Assembly: GCF_022479115.1 (NCBI RefSeq)
Contig: NZ_CP092497.1
Coordinates: forward strand, 3,968,001 to 4,032,000
Source of the DNA: Amycolatopsis sp. EV170708-02-1
GTDB lineage: Bacteria > Actinomycetota > Actinomycetes > Mycobacteriales > Pseudonocardiaceae
Direction: 5' to 3'
Length of the DNA stretch: 64,000 nucleotides
Part shown: positions 60,771 through 64,000 of the stretch, one piece after another
How the letters are laid out: each line of letters opens with the position of its first letter
Numbering within the stretch: position 1 is the stretch's first letter
Notes under the pieces: model-generated
Databases searched by the model: none
Told to the model about the DNA's origin: nothing
What the model saw: only the letters and a program-made list of their open reading frames with translations
Program-made: the position numbers and the translations under genes

Positions 60771-63755
60771 TTAAGAGATGTCAACCGTGGACCTTTCCGA
60801 TGGCTGATCGGTCCGAGCGGATTCGACCAGGCGGGCCAGCAGGCGAGGGGTAGGTGCGGTGAAGATCTGTTTGACGGTGATCCGTGTACCGAATGCCGCT
60901 CGGACGGCAGCGGCGAGTTGGATGGCGATCAATGAGTCTCCGCCCAACTCGAAGAAGTCGGCCTCGGCGGTGACCTCCTCCAGGCCGAGCAGCTGGCCGA
61001 AGATCTGGGCGAGCCTGTGCTCCGCCACGCCTTCGAGAGCTGATTCGGGAACGAGCGGTGCTGCGCTCCCAGCATTCGCCGGACCGGAATCATCAGGTGC
61101 CAGCGGTGAGTACCGCTGTGGACTGAACGGATAAGTCGGAAGCTCGACACGACGTGGTTGGTTGCCGTTGTGCAGCCGTGTCCAATCGAGAGCAATTCCT
61201 GCGGCCCAGAGCCTGCCTGTGGCGGCGAGGGAGGTGCGCACTGAAGATTGTCTGTCGGCAGGGTGAGGCAGGCTTGGCAGAATCAAATGACGTTCGGTGC
61301 GGGAAGGGTGGCGGCGGGCAAGGGTCGTCAATGTATGGCCGGGCCCGACCTCGAGCAGGATCTGGTCGGGTTCGGCGAGCAACGTGGCGAGGGTTTGGCT
61401 GAATCGCACGGTCGTGCGCATGTGGGTAGTCCAGAAGTCCGGTGTGGGCGCCCCTTCCATAGGGACCCAGCTTCCAGTGCTGTCGCCGATCCAGGGTATG
61501 GAAGGCGCCTTGGCATCGAGTTGTCCGACCAGCGCGGCGAACTTGTCGAGGATTGGCTGGACTAGGGCACTGTGTGCGCCGGCGGTGACGTGTAGCCGGC
61601 GCGCATCGATCCCGACTGCCGTAAGGCGAGCGCAAAGCGAGTCGATAGCGGCTTGCGATCCCGACACTACGCACTGATCGGGTCCGTTGACCGCCGCGAC
61701 TTCTAAGTCGCCATCGAGTAGCTTGGCGACATCGCCCTCGGGCAGCGCGACGGCGAGCATCGCCCCGGGTGGCAGGGTTTGCAACAACCTGCCGCGTTCG
61801 GCGACCAGCCACAACGCGTCGGGTAGTGAGAAAACTCCTGCTACGCAGGCGGCGACGAAGGCGCCTAGGCTGTGCCCGGCGACGGCGGCCGGTTGCACTC
61901 CGCGCGCTTGCCACATTCGGGCTAGTGCGTACTCCACCGCGAAAACGGCCGGCTGAGCGATACTCATGTCCTGTAGCGCTGCTTCTGCGGCAGTGCTTTC
62001 CTGCGCGTTCTCCGGGTAGAGCACCGTCGTGATCTCGCGGTCGATCGCGGGCCTCAGCAGCCCACAGCACTCCTCGATCGTATCGTGGAACACCCGGTCA
62101 TGATGGTAAAGCTCGCGGCCCATGCCGACGTGCTGACCACCCTGCCCGGGGAAGAGGAAGGCCACGGGGCGATCCCGGCCCTCCGACAGATAGCTGACGG
62201 ATGTCGGGTCGACGAGGGCGTTGACCGCCTCAGCATGGTCGGTGGCCACGGCGAACCGGCGATATACGAAAGCGCGCCGCCCGGCTTGCAGCGTCCAAGC
62301 GGTCTCAGCTAGCCCTCGACCGAGTTCGTCGGTACACGATGCCTGCTCCTGAAGATGCTCGGCTAAACGTACGGCGGCCCGGTCCAGCTCTGGGATGGTG
62401 CGCGCCGACACAACCAAAAGGTGACTTTCCGGTGTCGCGACGACGCTCTCCTGGGTGGGGGGCTCCTCCAGGATGGCATGAGCGTTGGTGCCGCCGATTC
62501 CGAACGAGCTGACTCCTGCTCGCCGGGGGCCGTCCGAGTGCCACGGGTGTAGTGCGGTGTTCACTACGAAGGGGGTGTCCTCGAAGGCGATCTCTGGGTT
62601 TGCCGACGTGTAGTTCAGACTTGGTGGGATCAGGCCGTGCTGAACTGTCAGTACCGTCTTGATGAATCCAGCCACTCCGGCGGCGGAGTCGGTGTGACCG
62701 ATGTTGGTTTTCACCGAGCCGATCCGGCAGGAGCCGTGTCGATCGGTACCACGTCTGAAGGACTCGGCCAGCGCGGCCACTTCAATCGGGTCACCGAGTG
62801 GCGTTCCCGTCCCATGTGCTTCGACGTAGCCAATACTGCCCGGATCGACTTCGGCCACCAGGTGAGCCGTGCGGATGACGTCGGCTTGTCCGGCCACGCT
62901 GGGGGCGGTGAACCCCACCTTCTCCATACCGTCATTGTTCACAGCTGTCCCACGCAGCACAGCGCGTATGAGGTCCCCGTCTTCCAGCGCATCGCCGAGC
63001 CGCTTGAGTACGACGATACCGACGCCATTCGAGGCAACCGTCCCTCGTGCTCGCGCGTCGAAGGCAGAACAGTTGCCATCCGGTGAGAGGATGCCACCCT
63101 CGGTGTATTCAGGCACTCGCGATGGGACTGTTACGCTGGCGCCGCCTGCCAGTGCCAGATCACACTCGCCGCACAGCAGCGCCTGGGCGGCGATGTGAAT
63201 GGCGACCAAAGAAGTCGAACACGCTGTCTGCACCGTCACGGCCGGGCCAGTGAGCCCGAGCTTATGGGCGACACGCGAGGTCAGAAAGTCCACCCCGGTG
63301 GCCAGGCGTAATTGCCATTCAGTGACCGGTCCGAGCTTGTCGCGGTGCGCCTTCAGTGTCTCCAGATAGTCGGTCTGGCCACTCCCGGCGTAAACACCCA
63401 CCGAACCAGCGTAGTTGTGAGGGTCGTATCCCGCGTTCTCCAATGCCTCCCACGCACACGTCAAAAAGAGTCGCTGTTGGGGATCGAGAAGCAGAGCCTC
63501 TCTGGGTGAATAGCCGAAGAATGCCGCATCGAACTCGTCCGCGCCCTCCAGCACGCCGAGAGCGGGGATGTACTCCTGGATCGCGGGGTCACCAGGAAAG
63601 CGAGTGATCGAGTCCCTGCCATGCGTCAGATTGTCCCAGAACGCGCGAACGTCTGGGGCACCTGGAAACCGTCCAGCCATGCCGATGACGGCGAGAAACG
63701 AGTCGTCCGCTGCCAGCGGATTCCGTTGATCCATCGAAAGCTCGGGCGCGGTCAC
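60771..63755 (-). CDS. type I PKS module KS-AT-ACP
   Basis: A 994-residue module without reductive domains. KS (residues 20-450): QTACSTSLVAI Cys, VEAHGTGTPLGDPIE His, TNIGHTDSAAGVAG His. AT (about 545-850): LFPGQGGQHVGMGREL, GHSLGAFVAAC, and the selectivity region TAGAHSALVQPIL, which is neither the classical malonyl HAFH nor the methylmalonyl YASH, so the extender is not assigned. A post-AT linker (LPTYPFSPQRYSP) and an ACP with ELGGDSLIAIQLA end the protein. The GTG start overlaps the stop of the upstream gene (GTGA), so the two megasynthases are coupled. There is no docking-type coiled coil at the N-terminus, which begins with a short polar stretch. Confidence 0.93.
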   Translation of the reverse strand: MTAPELSMDQRNPLAADDSFLAVIGMAGRFPGAPDVRAFWDNLTHGRDSITRFPGDPAIQEYIPALGVLEGADEFDAAFFGYSPREALLLDPQQRLFLTCAWEALENAGYDPHNYAGSVGVYAGSGQTDYLETLKAHRDKLGPVTEWQLRLATGVDFLTSRVAHKLGLTGPAVTVQTACSTSLVAIHIAAQALLCGECDLALAGGASVTVPSRVPEYTEGGILSPDGNCSAFDARARGTVASNGVGIVVLKRLGDALEDGDLIRAVLRGTAVNNDGMEKVGFTAPSVAGQADVIRTAHLVAEVDPGSIGYVEAHGTGTPLGDPIEVAALAESFRRGTDRHGSCRIGSVKTNIGHTDSAAGVAGFIKTVLTVQHGLIPPSLNYTSANPEIAFEDTPFVVNTALHPWHSDGPRRAGVSSFGIGGTNAHAILEEPPTQESVVATPESHLLVVSARTIPELDRAAVRLAEHLQEQASCTDELGRGLAETAWTLQAGRRAFVYRRFAVATDHAEAVNALVDPTSVSYLSEGRDRPVAFLFPGQGGQHVGMGRELYHHDRVFHDTIEECCGLLRPAIDREITTVLYPENAQESTAAEAALQDMSIAQPAVFAVEYALARMWQARGVQPAAVAGHSLGAFVAACVAGVFSLPDALWLVAERGRLLQTLPPGAMLAVALPEGDVAKLLDGDLEVAAVNGPDQCVVSGSQAAIDSLCARLTAVGIDARRLHVTAGAHSALVQPILDKFAALVGQLDAKAPSIPWIGDSTGSWVPMEGAPTPDFWTTHMRTTVRFSQTLATLLAEPDQILLEVGPGHTLTTLARRHPSRTERHLILPSLPHPADRQSSVRTSLAATGRLWAAGIALDWTRLHNGNQPRRVELPTYPFSPQRYSPLAPDDSGPANAGSAAPLVPESALEGVAEHRLAQIFGQLLGLEEVTAEADFFELGGDSLIAIQLAAAVRAAFGTRITVKQIFTAPTPRLLARLVESARTDQPSERSTVDIS

Positions 63756-64000
63756 TCGATACCTCCGGCGGTTTGGCGAGCGCGACGCTGCCGCATCCGG
63801 GCGCGCCCATCCGTGCGCTGGTACTCGCGTTCGTGAGTGGATAGCGGCATCGGCTGGTGAGGCTGTACCTGGCGCAAATGGCCGGCGAGTTTACGAATCG
63901 TCGGAAAGGCGAAGAGTGCCACGCCGGGCACCTGGTGTCCCAGCAGGCTGGTCAGCTTCCGCTGCACTTGGACAAGCAGCAGTGAGTGCCCGCCGACTTC
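63752..64000 (-). CDS. C-terminal carrier domain of a further PKS/NRPS protein (5' part outside window)
   Basis: The frame enters from the right edge and encodes EVGGHSLLLVQVQRKL, a carrier-protein phosphopantetheine site (GGHSL), followed by 'FAFPTIRKLAGHL' and a basic tail (RARMRQRRARQ). The tail is the kind of unstructured end seen before the next module in coupled synthases. The type of module (PKS or NRPS) cannot be told from this part. Its stop overlaps the GTG of the KS-AT-ACP gene. Confidence 0.9.
   Translation of the reverse strand, partial: EVGGHSLLLVQVQRKLTSLLGHQVPGVALFAFPTIRKLAGHLRQVQPHQPMPLSTHEREYQRTDGRARMRQRRARQTAGGIE

Noticed and set aside
1..64000. tRNA, rRNA, riboswitch, prophage or plasmid origin
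   Set aside because: I looked for conserved sequence cues by eye and saw none; a covariance-model search would be needed to exclude small RNAs.

Overview
The window is high-GC actinobacterial DNA. Gene content and the perfect intergenic palindromes suggest a member of the Pseudonocardiales, possibly Amycolatopsis; that placement is an inference. It reads as a variable chromosomal stretch with a Tad/Flp-type pilus locus, two separate biosynthetic gene clusters, and a gene-poor, decaying region between and around them.

Region 1 (1-10.7 kb, all + strand) is one tightly coupled operon: SAF/CpaB-like proteins, a lipoprotein, a secreted protein, a degenerate MinD/ParA-like ATPase, CpaF/TadA ATPase, TadB, TadC, a small Flp-like pilin, three TadE/TadG-like minor pilins and a membrane LysM protein carrying a BTAD regulator domain. 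Region 2 (10.7-14.4 kb) is nearly gene-free. It holds what looks like a decayed type I-E CRISPR array without cas genes and a decayed acyl-AMP ligase. A short-chain dehydrogenase and a strong convergent terminator follow.

Region 3 (15.2-38.1 kb) is a lipid-type biosynthetic cluster of two divergent operons. The leftward operon encodes a secreted carboxylesterase, a flavoprotein-ACP-thioesterase fusion, a P450 with an unusual I helix and a fatty acyl-AMP ligase. The rightward operon is a three-gene polyunsaturated-fatty-acid (PUFA) synthase: PfaD-type enoyl reductase; KS-MAT-ACP-ACP-KR-DH; and KS-CLF-AT plus two FabA-like dehydratase didomains and an extra C-terminal double-hotdog domain. The gene order and domain layout resemble the myxobacterial pfa1-pfa2-pfa3 type. 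The working model is that the synthase makes a polyunsaturated or polyene chain, and the ligase, ACP, flavoenzyme, P450 and thioesterase activate, modify and release an acyl chain.

Region 4 (38-48.6 kb) has isolated genes: a frameshifted trypsin-like protein, a PLAT/LH2-like protein, a B-lectin protein, an alpha/beta hydrolase and a PAS-GGDEF-EAL cyclic-di-GMP protein, with long empty gaps and two large palindromes.

Region 5 (48.6-64 kb, running off the right edge) is a second cluster of two convergent operons. The + strand operon encodes a DoxX-like membrane protein, a PrnB-like heme enzyme, a PhzS-like flavin monooxygenase, a ketosynthase whose AT domain is missing, a KAS III and a discrete ACP. 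The - strand operon encodes a carrier-protein-ending megasynthase (partial), a KS-AT-ACP module, a 38-residue truncated MbtH, a type II thioesterase, an acyl-CoA dehydrogenase-like protein, a free-standing condensation domain and an A-PCP protein. An IS256-family transposase fragment lies between them. A PrnB-type tryptophan-rearranging enzyme inside a PKS/NRPS system is the strongest candidate for an undescribed pathway here.

Single-base frameshifts in G/C runs interrupt two otherwise intact genes (near 30,020 and 38,765). They may be real lesions or sequence errors.
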